Part shown: one piece after another, positions 34,490 to 45,950 of the stretch
How the letters are laid out: each line of letters starts with the position of its first letter
Numbering within the stretch: the first letter of the stretch is position 1
DNA from: Branchiostoma floridae
Taxonomy: Eukaryota; Chordata; Leptocardii; Amphioxiformes; Branchiostomatidae
Direction of reading: 5' to 3'
NCBI RefSeq assembly: GCF_000003815.2
Contig: NC_049990.1
Coordinates: 6,656,976-6,720,975, forward strand
DNA length: 64,000 bases
Made by a program: the position numbers and the translations under genes
The notes under the pieces: generated by a model
Told to the model about the DNA's origin: nothing
What the model saw: only the letters and a program-made list of their open reading frames with translations
The model's database searches: none

Positions 34490-35597
34490 ATTATATATAC
34501 AGTTTTCTTGTTGCATACACAAAAAAAGGCCCAACCCTTATAAAGCCTGCTATTGAGGCTATACCTCATATGTCCTGTCTAATAATGACGCTTCCACGCC
34601 TTTTGCTTAAGGCAGACCCACGTGATCGTTATGTACCACGGCGCTGGAGTATCGTTACGAGGCCAGTGCGGTTTCTCCAATTCCTTTGCCTTTATTTCTA
34701 ATCATGTATCTGCGGGCACAGAATCAATTCCACTTTTTACGTTCCTGAGCGAATTCACACCCACCCACACATTTTGTACGGCATGTTGGTTCTCAATGCC
34801 TGTGGATGAGAGCGGTGTTTTGGTGTAAGAGAATCCGGTGTTTACACTAGAGGAGGGGCTTTTGTTGTGCCTGTTATATCAGGCACCGATACAGCAGCAG
34901 CAAGGGATACCCTCTGCTCTACATTCGGCCGCACCGAAAATTATCCTCAGTTCAAAACGAGAGGTGACTCCAGGCTTGAACCTTAAGGTTCTCTCTGTCT
35001 CTTCACTCGAAGCAAGGCTATAGAACGGTTGCTCTTGATAATTTCTCTACCACTGAATCATCGACCAGACCTGGAATCTGTTCTCCATGCGGAAGGCTGA
35101 GTGTTTGTACGGGTAAATGCCAGCGATTTGCCTGACAAACGCGCGTGCCAGAACACTGTACTGGGGATACACGTCCGACTGGTTCTGCCGTTGTGAATGC
35201 CGGGACGGGTCGCGTTGTCGGATCCCCATTGTAGTGGTTGCGTGACCTCAGGCTTCGCGGGCTCGCCTGCCATGCAAATTCCTCCCCCGTGACTAGCTGA
35301 GCTATCTCTCTCCACCGTGAACGAGGAATAACCGTCTGAACTGTAAGCAGCACTGCTAGCACGAGACTGACAGAAATATGACCACCCCGCGTGAAAACGC
35401 GAGAACCTGTGGACTGACTGGAGGACAAGGAGGTCGCAGACTCATTTACTGACGTCCCTGTGTGGCCCTGCCGTGCGTATGAATAGTCATGGCGAACCCC
35501 CAGCTGTAGGAAGTACTATAGAGGTGAGTCGCCGGCGTTACTACCAACCCTAGAGCGCCCCGGAGACATCCTCACCTGTGGTGCCAGGCCACACGAC
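34490..35597. other. Upstream region of FAM43
   Basis: GC content rises toward the FAM43 start. A minus-strand frame (35018-35428) with a hydrophobic N-terminal stretch lies divergently here and is discussed as a finding. No promoter element could be placed with confidence. Confidence 0.4.
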
Positions 35598-36632
35598 ATG
35601 TTCAAGCGGAAGCACAAGGCACGGTTCTCGGACCTGTACGACACCATGCCCGAGGAGACCCTACCGTACAGCCGTACGGGCTCCCTGAAGAGAGTGCTGA
35701 AGTCGTCGCTGCGCAGGAAGCGACGGGAACTGGACATTAGTCAGGAAGACCCCACCTATAGTTGCGTGTACCTTGGGAATGCTGCTACTTTACACGCCAA
35801 AGGGGAAGGGTCCACGGACAATGCTGTTAAGACAATATGGACTAAATCGAACAAGGGAAAATCTGGTTCGAGAATGAAACTGTCTATAGGGAATCAGGGC
35901 ATAACCCTGACATACGCAGACAAGGACAGCACGAAGGGTGGACAGTTGTACATGTTGCACAGAATAACCTATTGCGTGGCCGACAAGAATGTGCCGAGAA
36001 TCTTCGCCTGGATTTACCGACACGAGGTCAAACTGAAGGCGGTCATGCTGCGCTGCCACGCCGTCTACGTCAAGAAGGAAGAGACCGCCAAAGCCATGGC
36101 CTTACTCTTGTATCAGACATTCTCAACGAGCTTGGAGAACTATAAGAGAGAAAAGAAGGAAAGTGAACGACACAGGGAAAGGGCAGGTATCCCCTGGCCC
36201 ATGACGGTGCCCCGCAGAAAGCTTATCAAGTCAACCGTGGAGTTTAAGCCACCTGTGGAACGCAGTCGGTCGGCGCCCAAGCTCGGGTGTATCACCGAGG
36301 ACGACGCCGAGGAAGACGCACAAGTCGAACAGCAAGAGGCGCTGAACCATTCCGAATCCTCTCACAGACACTTGACAGAAGCGATAGAAGAGGAAGACGA
36401 AGAGGAAGAGGAGGGCAGATATCAGGATGCAGAAGGGGAAGGGGAAGGGGACAGCGGCATCGTCAGCAATGGTGACGATGAAGAACTCATTTCTCGCGGA
36501 GTCATGGAGCTTGATATCGGCAATAACTTACACGACTTGCAATCGGACCAGGCTGTCGCGACCTTAATGTTTGGAGACATCGGACTAGAGGAGGAGGAAC
36601 AGGACTACGAAGAAGAGGAAACAAGATTGTAG
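35598..36632 (+). CDS. FAM43A: FAM43 family protein (PTB domain), single coding exon
   Basis: The intact 344-residue frame matches vertebrate FAM43A and FAM43B in motif order and is probably the single pre-duplication gene, so the A label is nominal. Features: a basic N-terminus (KRVLKSSLRRKRRELDISQE, 31-50), the PTB domain from about 50 to 180 (EDPTYSCVYLGNAATLHAKG 50-69; MKLSIGNQGI; LHRITYCVADKNVPRIFAWI 120-139; LRCHAVYVKKEE), then the family signature FKPPVERSRSAPKLGCITED (216-235). The C-terminal third is very acidic, with Glu/Asp runs (about 262-287 and 331-341). FAM43 proteins are little studied; a cytoplasmic adaptor role is inferred from the PTB fold. The lack of introns matches the vertebrate genes as I recall them. 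The stop is TAG at 36630-36632. It lies about 9.4 kb downstream of the PID1-like exon on the same strand. Confidence 0.94.
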   Translation: MFKRKHKARFSDLYDTMPEETLPYSRTGSLKRVLKSSLRRKRRELDISQEDPTYSCVYLGNAATLHAKGEGSTDNAVKTIWTKSNKGKSGSRMKLSIGNQGITLTYADKDSTKGGQLYMLHRITYCVADKNVPRIFAWIYRHEVKLKAVMLRCHAVYVKKEETAKAMALLLYQTFSTSLENYKREKKESERHRERAGIPWPMTVPRRKLIKSTVEFKPPVERSRSAPKLGCITEDDAEEDAQVEQQEALNHSESSHRHLTEAIEEEDEEEEEGRYQDAEGEGEGDSGIVSNGDDEELISRGVMELDIGNNLHDLQSDQAVATLMFGDIGLEEEEQDYEEEETRL

Positions 36633-36727
36633 CAGCGAGCCAATGTGCAGTCTCGTATAAGTAAATGTTATAATTATGTTGTTGTATTGCTGTTTTAATT
36701 GTCACATTGGCTCACCTGTCGACGACA

Positions 36728-36827
36728 NNNNNNNNNNNNNNNNNNNNNNNNNNNNNNNNNNNNNNNNNNNNNNNNNNNNNNNNNNNNNNNNNNNNNNNNN
36801 NNNNNNNNNNNNNNNNNNNNNNNNNNN
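36728..36827. other. Assembly gap of 100 N
   Basis: A run of exactly 100 undetermined bases, presumably a placeholder of unknown true size. It lies about 95 bp past the FAM43 stop, so the 3' untranslated region is interrupted. All frames across it are artefacts. Confidence 0.99.
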
Positions 36828-38535
36828 AAATCCCCCCATTCGGTATTGTCGTCCATTTTCTCCGCCAACAAACTGTACACAATGCCTTAATTGTCTTTGA
36901 GGTCAGGGTCAACATTTTCCATGACGTCGCCATGGCAACGGCGTGTCGTCAGCCTTTCTATGGGCAAAAAAATTCCACTGAGAATTTTGTTCCCTGAAAA
37001 ATGCTAGTAGTCGCTGTCAGTCAGACAACTGTGAGAGTGTTTCTTTTATTTGATACCACTATTAGCTTTCAAAAGCGATCTAATTCATATACATTTGTAC
37101 TGTTTTATAGGTGACATATCAAAACAGACTCACGAAGCGCCTTACTACGTCGATACCAATTCCCCAATGACTATCATATTTGCATGCCTTCTAACGCTGT
37201 AAAATAAAGCGTCAACAACGCCCGGCCTTTCCGTATTTTTGCCAAAATACTGTGCCTTGTGCCTGGAAGAGTTTAACCTCCTTGCTTGTACAAAACATCG
37301 TCCCAAGAGGGCTAGTGAGATATGTCATGAATACTGATTAGCTGACCCATGGCTGGGAAGAGAATTACATATTCCGTGCATTTGTGTAACAGAACGCCGC
37401 GGGTCAAACGGACGATTGTATCGGAGTCTGTTAATGTTATGGTCGGAACTGGAGAGCAAATCGTGATACTGAGATAGCTTTTGGGTCGTGCCTCTTGTCT
37501 GGAAAGATTCCTGTCATTTGCAGTCATGTCATTTGCCTCAGTTTGATATTAAGGCACTGTTTGTGATAAATTTTGTTGCATGTATCTTCGAAAAAAAATC
37601 CTTCGAAAATCCTTTACTGAGCAACTAACAGGGGTTATGATTAAGGACGAGGATGTGTAGAACTGAATATTTTCCCTGGCATATAGCAGAGCAATGCTTT
37701 CTTCTTGCCATGCATACAGTTTATTTTTTCAGCTTTGCTGCTTTTTTTTATTGTATTCAGTGACCATTCAAACGTGTATTTTTTGTCATAACACACCAGA
37801 GATCCTTGAAACCTTCCTAGCCTTCCCCATATCAAAAGGAGGATATACGGAAATTACAAACAGCAACAAGCTTAGCCCAGAAGCCTGCTCCAAGGTTATT
37901 TAACAAAGACTGCCATATGTTCCCGGGTTTCATTATATATTCACGTCCGTGCAATGTTTTAGCATATGACAAAGTGTTCAAGGCTGGAATTTAGCATTTT
38001 TTTTTACAAAAAAAAGTGTAAATTATTAGAATAAAGGACTCTGCTTGGCTGGAGCTGATTCCCATGTCAGCCTAGATTTTTATGATATCATGTTGAACGA
38101 AAATATGACATACTAGTCAGTGTGTAATTCTTTCGACATGAATCATATGGCACTTGTAGGCTAGTTGACTAATATGGGAGAAACGGGTGTACGAAATGCA
38201 CGCCTCCGATTCAACCAACAGAAGAAAAAAATATATAGGTCATGTTTGTAATATCCACTCCAGTCCAGTCTTTTGTCACGGGACGAACCGTAGGGACGAA
38301 AACAAACACAAGCAGGGTTTACTAAGATCATATTTCACCTGTTATTCTGACCACTACCGCTGCTACTGTGCTTTAATGCGATTTTTCTCTAAGCAGGGTA
38401 TGAGGCGTCAATCTTAGAGGCCTGCATCCCGCCCTTTAATATTGTTGTAGAAGCATGTAAAATTACATATTGATTCTTATATGATGTATTACTAGTATCT
38501 ATATACGCTTGGTGAGCATATTTATAACTTTACAT
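36828..38535. other. Intergenic DNA downstream of FAM43
   Basis: No gene, RNA gene or notable repeat recognised; AT-rich with short frames only. Confidence 0.5.
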
Positions 38536-38544
38536 GGTTCAGGC

Positions 38545-38719
38545 TAGCCTGGGTACCATACGGAAAGTAGCTCGCTCCGGTGTTCATTATATACTATGTA
38601 GACGCTTCTAGCTCTGACATTCATTATACACTGTACAGTGACATCGCCTGTCTGCTGTTCCGTCTGGATAGCAGAAGCGAACATAGGAGCGAACTACTAT
38701 CCTGGTGGTACCCAGGCTA
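38545..38719. mobile_element. MITE with TAGCCTGGGTACC ends and perfect 9-bp target duplication
   Basis: The 175-bp element begins TAGCCTGGGTACC and ends GGTACCCAGGCTA, an exact 13-bp terminal inverted repeat. It is flanked by the identical 9-mer GGTTCAGGC (38536-38544 and 38720-38728). Internally it carries inverted GCTCGCTCC/GGAGCGAAC-like blocks. Nonautonomous; the 9-bp duplication fits Mutator-like or foldback transposons. Confidence 0.88.
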
Positions 38720-40070
38720 GGTTCAGGCTGCTTTAATATATGGAATCTGTCTTAGGTCACTGCAAAGATGTCTTAAGTCACAATACATTGTATAAGGAAT
38801 ATTTACTTAACTATGCCTCCCGATGCTTCGCCCATCGCTACACACAGAACGAAACACACAAAATCGATAAGAACATGTAATTTGAGCAGAGAAGCTATTT
38901 GTCTCATTTCTCTTGAGTATCGGATGCCATTTATGCAACGGGTTATAAACAATAGAGATGAGATCAGGTCTAACCTAACAACTTGAAATCACGGTTATAC
39001 GTATCAGATAGCACACAAAACATTATTCCATTTCCGTATGGGTCTAATATGTTTTTATCCTCTAACATTTTTGCCGTTTTTTTGTCAGTCTATGTAAGGA
39101 CATGATATGTTGTGTCACCACTCCGCCATTTTGTTTCAGGAATGTTAACGTTACATATTGAGGGCCCCCAGGCAATACAGAAGCTACGGTCGATGGCATG
39201 CTTCGACCCAAAACCACAGGTCATCAATACAGGGTAGTTTGTCAGTGCGAAAGGCCACTTTTTCATTTGTAAAAGTTGGAATGTGTCCCGGTAATAACAC
39301 GGGAGCATGCGTTTGTCAATAAACTACGTGATTTATTGAGAAAATTTTGTTATACGTCAAGATATGACACTATCAAATTCAGACCTATCCAAGCTGTAGT
39401 TCGACAACTTTATGATTGATTGCTGTGATAAAGAAACGAACAAAAAAGTAATTTCGAGGGGAGGCAGAATCAAAAGGAAACTGAAAAGGAAAGACTGAGA
39501 AATATAATCTACACAAGAAAATTGAGATTGATATGACAAAAGAATAAATCTGTCCACTGACAGTTGACCTAGAAAAAATTTCCACGTCTGATATTTCACC
39601 CCTCCTACTCTTTTGGTTCGTCCCTTTAAGGTATCAATTTCCGAAGGTCAGAGGTCACCATAGGTAGCTCTGAAGGACAATCTGCAAGTGAAGTAGTTTT
39701 GTATTTACCGTGTGCCTTGGGTCGACCTACTTTCCTATCCGCTTTTCTAGTAGATGATATCAAGTATGATAATACCATTCCCTCTTCTTGTGTCTAACAC
39801 TATTGTTGTTGTACGAAGTTTCTTCGTACAAATGCAGAATAATGTATTTTATGATCCGTGCAAAATGTATTATCGTCAAGGGAACAATTGGTAGATAACT
39901 GCCTCGTGATATTGACTGTTAATTCCAGTGGAAGCACACGTTGCTGTGTGCAAATGTAAAATGAATTGTTGTTATTAAAGTCATGATGTTGGTCATGCTA
40001 AATAAAACATTTGTGCTCGTTACGCAGTAATTGGTCTCGCTTCGTGCGTTAGAGCACGGCATGTAAATCT

Positions 40071-40593
40071 AAAGGCGGGTTCACACGTGCGTATAACGCT
40101 AGTTCACCTTTATCCGCGGGGTAACCTATATCCGTTGTTTTTCAAAACAGTGTATTTAGGCACATCAAGCCCATGGATGGTAGTTTTAAGCTGCAATATA
40201 CTGAAAATATTGCAATTTGAAACCAACGTCCGTCGGTGTGATATCTCCGACGACCCTGTTTTTAAAAACAACGGATATAGGTTACCCAACGGATAAAGGT
40301 GAACTAGCGTTATATATTCAAGTCTTTATGAGGTCCGTATGGAGTTCTTGGCCTCTACCAGTCTCCACAGGTCACAGGAAAATACTAGAAATTGGAGAAT
40401 TATAGACAAATAACATGTTAGAGAAGTTAGCAGACCGAAGAGTATGGTTTGCGACCCACCTAACTCGTCTGTCGTTTTAGCTGCCTATATTTGTCCAAGC
40501 TCTATTATTTTTCCATCAACCTGTGGAGCCTGGTAGAGGCTTCCATACAGATCTCATACGGACCTGAATATAAACGCACGTGTGAACCCACCT
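40071..40593. mobile_element. Outer MITE (GGGTTCACACGTGCGT ends) containing a nested MITE
   Basis: Left end AAAGGCGGGTTCACACGTGC and right end CGCACGTGTGAACCCACCT are inverted repeats, flanked by TAAATCT at 40064-40070 and 40594-40600. Inside lies a second inverted pair, GAGGTCCGTATGGA with CTACCAG and, in reverse, CTGGTAGAGG with CATACGGACC. A different element (40094-40313) interrupts the left arm. A second copy of the left half lies at about 55950-56075. Confidence 0.82.
40094..40313. mobile_element. Inner MITE (TAACGCTAGTTCACC ends), nested
   Basis: The terminal inverted repeats start TAACGCTAGTTCACCTTTAT and run on through CCG..GGGTAACCTATATCCGTTG, with the exact complement at the right end. 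The flanks show TATA on both sides, suggesting insertion at TA-rich sequence. Other copies lie at 10193-10384 and 47475-47696. Confidence 0.82.
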
Positions 40594-41030
40594 TAAATCT
40601 TACGGATGACATCAGCGTACGCATTGATTACCGCCTGCGTTTGAAAAAAAAAAAACACAAGAAATTTTAGACATAGTCCATAAAATTTACTTGCTGTGGC
40701 CTTAGAATCGCCCCAGGAATCCAATTGTTCCATGTCATTGCGGATGTGTCTTTTATGTTTGTTAAACACACCAATGTGCGTCCAATACCGGTAACAATAT
40801 AGAGTATACACATCAATACTTTTCTTCATATTCAGCGGACGGCCCAACACCACGCGTCTAGTATAATGTTTTGAAGGGTTTCTGAGTGGTGCTCAGTGTT
40901 CACGTCGTCAGGCTTTTGTTCAGTCGATGGCTCTTCATGACTCCTCTTGTTTTGTAGGGGTGAAAGGGTGGCAACGATATTTGTTAAAGGCACACGAGCT
41001 GGGCAACCTGTATAGTCATGACCTATGTAC

Positions 41031-41284
41031 TTTAAGGTGGTATCTTACTGAACTTGGGGCACCGGTGCGGCACTGCTGGGTTCGAAAGAGTACTCAATGA
41101 ATTTCAGAGATAAAGAACGAATTTCCTTACATTTTGTGTATTTTGTTGTCTTCTAAGTCAATTTTTACGTATTACGCAATATCTGAATTATAAAAAAATC
41201 AGAGAAAATAACAGAACAATGCCGTAGTGAACGAACCCCCACAGTGCCACACCGGTGCCCCAAGTGCAGTGAGATACCACCTTT
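41031..41284. mobile_element. MITE of about 254 bp with about 50-bp inverted ends
   Basis: The left arm AAGGTGGTATCTTACTGAAC continues TTGGGGCACCGGTGCGGCAC. The right arm is its complement with few changes (GTGCCACACCGGTGCCCCAA, GAGATACCACCTTT). The core is AT-rich. No second copy is in the window. Confidence 0.78.
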
Positions 41285-41395
41285 ACAAGGGAATGTTCGC
41301 TGTGGTTTTGTTTGCGGTTTTCTCAGTGACCACTTCGCCGCAAACGGAGAACCATCGCGAAAAGTCTGGTCATCTCTTCTGCCTGCCAACATCAT

Positions 41396-41496
41396 TAGCC
41401 TGGGTACTATCCGGGTAGTAGTTTGCTCCTATTTTCGCTTCTGCTATAGCAGAGAAAACGTCGAGACGAACTACTACTAGGATGGCACCCAGGCTA
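41396..41496. mobile_element. Short MITE with TAGCCTGGGTAC ends and 9-bp near-duplicate flanks
   Basis: The element reads TAGCCTGGGTACTATCCGGG to CACCCAGGCTA in 101 bp and forms a long imperfect hairpin (GTAGTAGTTTGCTCC with GACGAACTACTAC). The flanks CAACATCAT and GAACATCAT match in 8 of 9 positions. It is the same family as 38545 and 28734. Confidence 0.82.
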
Positions 41497-44400
41497 GAAC
41501 ATCATTTTTTCAACCACGAACTTCAAACCACAGCGAAATCGCAAACCATTATGTCCCTTCTTCAGTGTTTGTCTTCAACTCTCGATTTTTTGTTCCAAGC
41601 AGATGTTATGCTCGGTCTCAGTGTTTTACTCGTGTCTAGTTTAAGAGCTACTAGAAAGACGTACTAAATGTAGAAAACACGCGTAAAACACTGAGACTTG
41701 TCCTTCCATCTACTTGGAGATAATTCCAAGCACATGTTGAAGGGGGAGGTCATTGCCTTCTTCTGATCAGTAAAGCAGTTCTTACAGCCGATCTCTGGCT
41801 TCAACCGAATGCATCTTCAGCTGAAGAAATCTAGTCTCGACCGGTCTCCATAGATCGTTTGAAAAATAGTTGAAACTTGCGACAAAGCATTAATTGTTAT
41901 TTCCAGACAGTGTTTTCTGGAGTTTCAGAGGACCTATATCTATTACGTGAAGCATCCAGCCCACTTCAGACACATTTCTCGTGAGCTCCAGCCGCCCTGA
42001 CCACACTGTCTGGTACTCAGACCGTAAAAGTACTCTTCAAAGGCATTACACAACGTCAATATAGTCAAAGTGCCCCTTTCAATATCAAATGAAACGTCAC
42101 TCTGAAGAGTTTGAAAAGAGAGCCATCGCCAGAAATATCCAGAAGCTTCTTCTATCTTGCTATATCATTAAGTATCAACGCCACTTATAAGTTTGAACGT
42201 GTAAAATCATTACATGACGCCAATGAACGTCAGAACGTTGTCCTGTTATGGAATGAGGACGTCACTGTACTGATGTAGTATTCCGGAAGAGGCTCCAAAA
42301 GTAGGCCATTGACCGCTAGAGCCGGAACTTCTGATTTTTATTGCAATTGTGTCAAAGTCATCCACCACTTTTTCTGTTGGAACAAGTACAAAAGTGGCTT
42401 TCATGTCGTTTTAACTTTGGATTTAGTAACTGGAAGTAACACGGAAGTGTCTCTATTTAAGTCAAGTGTGTGATGACATGTTCATCCCTTGGTTAAAGCT
42501 CTTGACAAAACTCTGAAGTGCAACCCTTTTCAAAAACGTTTCCTGTTGATATGCAGTTCTATGCGGATGATACACTTCGAGGATTATTATATAGTAACTT
42601 GTTTCTCTTTGATAATGCTTGGAAGTTTATTTTCTTGGAAACCTCATTACGCATTACGTCATACAGATTTGTACAACAGCTACATGTAGACGAGCAAAGA
42701 TAGAAACCAGGAAATAAAATGTGACGAAACTGTTGAAATCATTACCTCTATGTGTTGAACTTAAGCTTCCACTAGGCCATAGATACACATGTGGAAGGGA
42801 TACGATCCTTTGGGCGTATCATTTCTACACGTGTAACTCATTTGAGAAAATAGTATAGTCATCTACATAGTCTTATTAGATGGGGTTTTAAGAGCCAAAG
42901 GTCCTGTATTTGAGAAGACTTGGAGTCTTGTAGAGATTACTTCTTCGGCACCAAGGAACGATATGTAATCAATCGTCCTGGCATTCATTGTAGTACACAT
43001 TGTACAATACACAACTCAGGTGACTGAGTGTCAGCTATACGCATATAGACATGTCCTGTTACCTTTTAAAGTAAAGTAATTGAGCTGTACATATAGACTT
43101 GCCCTGTTACCTTTGACAGTAAAGTAATTGAGCTGTAAACATTCTTTTCTTTTATTGTCAAAGGAGTCAAACAGTCGATAAGACAGTCTGACTTTTGTAA
43201 TTCAGTCTGTATAACTTTTTGAACTGTGTGATAAACACTGGTGTACCATTGATACAAATATTTGGTTCAAATGCGATGCCCAGAGTTATCCAAACTCAGA
43301 GTTTTCCTTTCCCGCAAAGATATTGATTGATGACTTGATAACCATAGAAATAACTAAAACGCACACAAAAAAGCACCCATGGAAAAGTAAGGACAATGAT
43401 ATTTTATATTTCGATGTAGGTTAGACATCCAGGCAATAAGATACGCCGAAACGTCTGACAGTTTCCAAAACCATATCCAGTTGCTTGAGTAACTACTTTT
43501 GGATATTTGATATTCTTTTTGCAATAATTGCCAACAAATATCTTTTTTTATTTCAGCAAAAACACATCAAATATTTCAGTACCATGTAGTTTCCATGCTA
43601 TAAAACATGGACAAACACAAAACTCAAGTACACTGTACATGTGTCCGACCAAAGTTACATGTCTTTGACAACACGTATAAAATCATGATCAATCTATTTG
43701 CGAACCGCACACACATCAGACTTAAGTGGCCATTTATACATCATTGTTGCTAAAAGCTTTGCCGTTTGGACCTTTGTCACATGTCGGGCACTTGTGTACA
43801 TTCTGGGTGGTTCGGACGATTCAATCAACGCAAGTAATGACTGCTTCAGTCTCGTGTTTTACAATGAGTCAAGTTTTCAACAATGACCATGCACGTTGGT
43901 ACAGCTGTGCAAAATACATCAAGGACAAAACTTACCTCCAAGTAGGCAGATATTCAGGAAGGAAATTTGGATCATACAAAGAGTGTGCAGCAAAGAGTGA
44001 TGTGCCTTACCCTGAAAGGAGGCGTATAACAGGAATTTTGAGTTGCAACTATGTAAGAAGTGGGGATTTTCGACTTCTTTTGCTTCCAAAAAAGGAGTAG
44101 AGCTTACGTTGTCCAAATATAGCCAAGACTAGTTTGTCAATAGAGATTCCTGTTACAATAATGCCAGTCAATTCTTAATGTTTTCCATGTATATTTTCTG
44201 TGTCTCTATCACAAGCAAAGTTCCCAAAGTCTACGTACTTGCAATTAGCATTAGGCCAAGAAGTTGAAAAATAGACTCTAAAACCTGTATCACTGTCACC
44301 TACAGCTCTGATCATTGTGATCATTTCTTCGCAGGGTTTTCAAGGCACTTCAGATCATATGTATGGCACACCAATTATAGGCAGAACTCTAATGTCGGAG

Positions 44401-45186
44401 CTATCTATAATGTAAAACTACTATAGCAGTGCTCTTCTAAGGCGTACCATGACGTAAATGAACGATAGAAAGTTGCCGGTTATGGAATAAAACGCCAGGT
44501 ACAGATGTCTTACTCAATCGCAATAGGAAGGAGTCCCTCGAAGTAGGCCATCGCCCGGCAGAGTCAGAAACTCTCCATTGCTATCATTAGGTCTTCGCGG
44601 CAATCGTCATCTTTCTAGTTGAAATACGTGCATAAGTGTCCGTCGTCGTTGATTCGCAAAAGCTCTTGGAATTGTCAGACATTGTTAGGTTTCAGTTACT
44701 TGGTCTAATGTATTTTTCATGGATGATGAAAAAAAAATCAAAATTGTTCACATAGAGAAAATAAGTTGCAAGTAAAGGAGAAAAAACGGAAAATCGACAG
44801 ATTTTGCAAATGGAGGGCTTATTTTGCATTGTGCATAAGAATATTATATAATTCTATGGCCTGTGAATGATGGAAATTTGCAGCATGTAAAAGTTAAGTT
44901 AAAGTCATTTTCATAATTAATGACGATATAAGACTATCTAAAGACTTTCATACCTTTTAAAGACTTTCATACTTTTTTAAAGACGTTCATACTTTGAATT
45001 ATTTGTGTTATTCGGTGGATGATATAACTGATTTAAGTTATGCAAATGAGGGTCTTATTTGCATACTCAACGAGAGCCCGCATATCATTTAAGGATAGTT
45101 TGAGATGCGTTGTTTTATGATTGAACATTCATATGTTATTCTGGTAGCTACTATGGTTCTAAGAGCCGGGTAAGGGATACCAATCC
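41497..45186. other. Gene-poor DNA with small tandem duplications
   Basis: Contains a 56-bp tandem pair at about 43050-43138 (CCTGTTACCTTTxxxAGTAA with AATTGAGCTGTA) and a 21-22-bp unit repeated three times at about 44936-44998 (AAAGACTTTCATAC). No credible exon is seen. Confidence 0.5.
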
Positions 45187-45345
45187 TAATCTCCAAGCAG
45201 ATCCTACGGTAGCATAAGATACTATTAAAAGCTGTCAGAGGAGTGTGTTTGGCTACCGGTGGCTGATGACTCCCTTTGGCCAGCTGTACTCCTTAGCCAG
45301 CTTTGATACTATCTTATGCCACTGGTAAATCTGCATGGAGATTAT
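45187..45345. mobile_element. Imperfect inverted-repeat MITE (TAATCTCCAAGCAGAT family), copy 2
   Basis: The left arm TAATCTCCAAGCAGATCCTA with CGGTAGCATAAGATACTAT pairs with the right arm ATACTATCTTATGCCACTGG and ATCTGCATGGAGATTA. Same family as 16829-17001. Confidence 0.72.
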
Positions 45346-45499
45346 ACCAATCCCTCCCCTTTTGCCGGCCTTAGAAAATATACCCTGCTACAAGAAACAG
45401 CGAGGAAACGTTACTGCCCTATGTGCCACAAGACACTTCAAGGTGAGCAACAGCTGGAGTTCGAACAGCTGTCAAGTCATAAAGGTATTCCCCTTTTAT

Positions 45500-45950
45500 C
45501 TAGTTGACAAACAAGCCTTACGGCAAGGCCATGTCTCAACAGAACCACCGACAACGACTATCAAACCGGTCACGTTATGGTTTGTACATATTACAATAGA
45601 GGTGGGCAAAGTAAACTGAAATACGTGAGGTCACTTGTCTTTCAATGTCAAACTTTAATTTGCAATTGGGGCATAATGGATACATCTTATATGGATACAT
45701 CTTATATAAAAATTCTAACTGGAAACCAAGTATGTGACTCCCAAAAAAGGCTAGGGTATGCACGTTTTCTAGGCCTAGTGTAGATAGGGAAACAGGAAAC
45801 ACAACACATTTTTCCTAGGCTTAGTTGACAAACAGGCCTTACGGCAAGGCCATGTCGTTTTTATCTAATTGGCAAACAAGCTTTACGGCAAGTCCGTGTC
45901 TCTACAGTACAGAAGCATCAAAAACGATTATCAAACCGGTCACGTCTCCG
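45500..45950 (+). repeat. Local multi-copy repeat (AAACAAGCCTTACGGCAAGG unit)
   Basis: The unit TTGACAAACAAGCCTTACGG-CAAGGCCATGTC occurs three times (about 45503, 45820, 45870), and the following ACTATCAAACCGGTCACGT occurs twice. A small TATGGATACATCTTATA duplication lies between. Confidence 0.75.

Noticed and set aside
36676-36997. Frames crossing the N run
   Set aside because: Artefacts of the 100-base assembly gap.
43698-44100. Overlapping frames of 62 and 124 residues
   Set aside because: I looked for Cys-rich or signal motifs; nothing consistent, and no splice sites giving a continuous protein.
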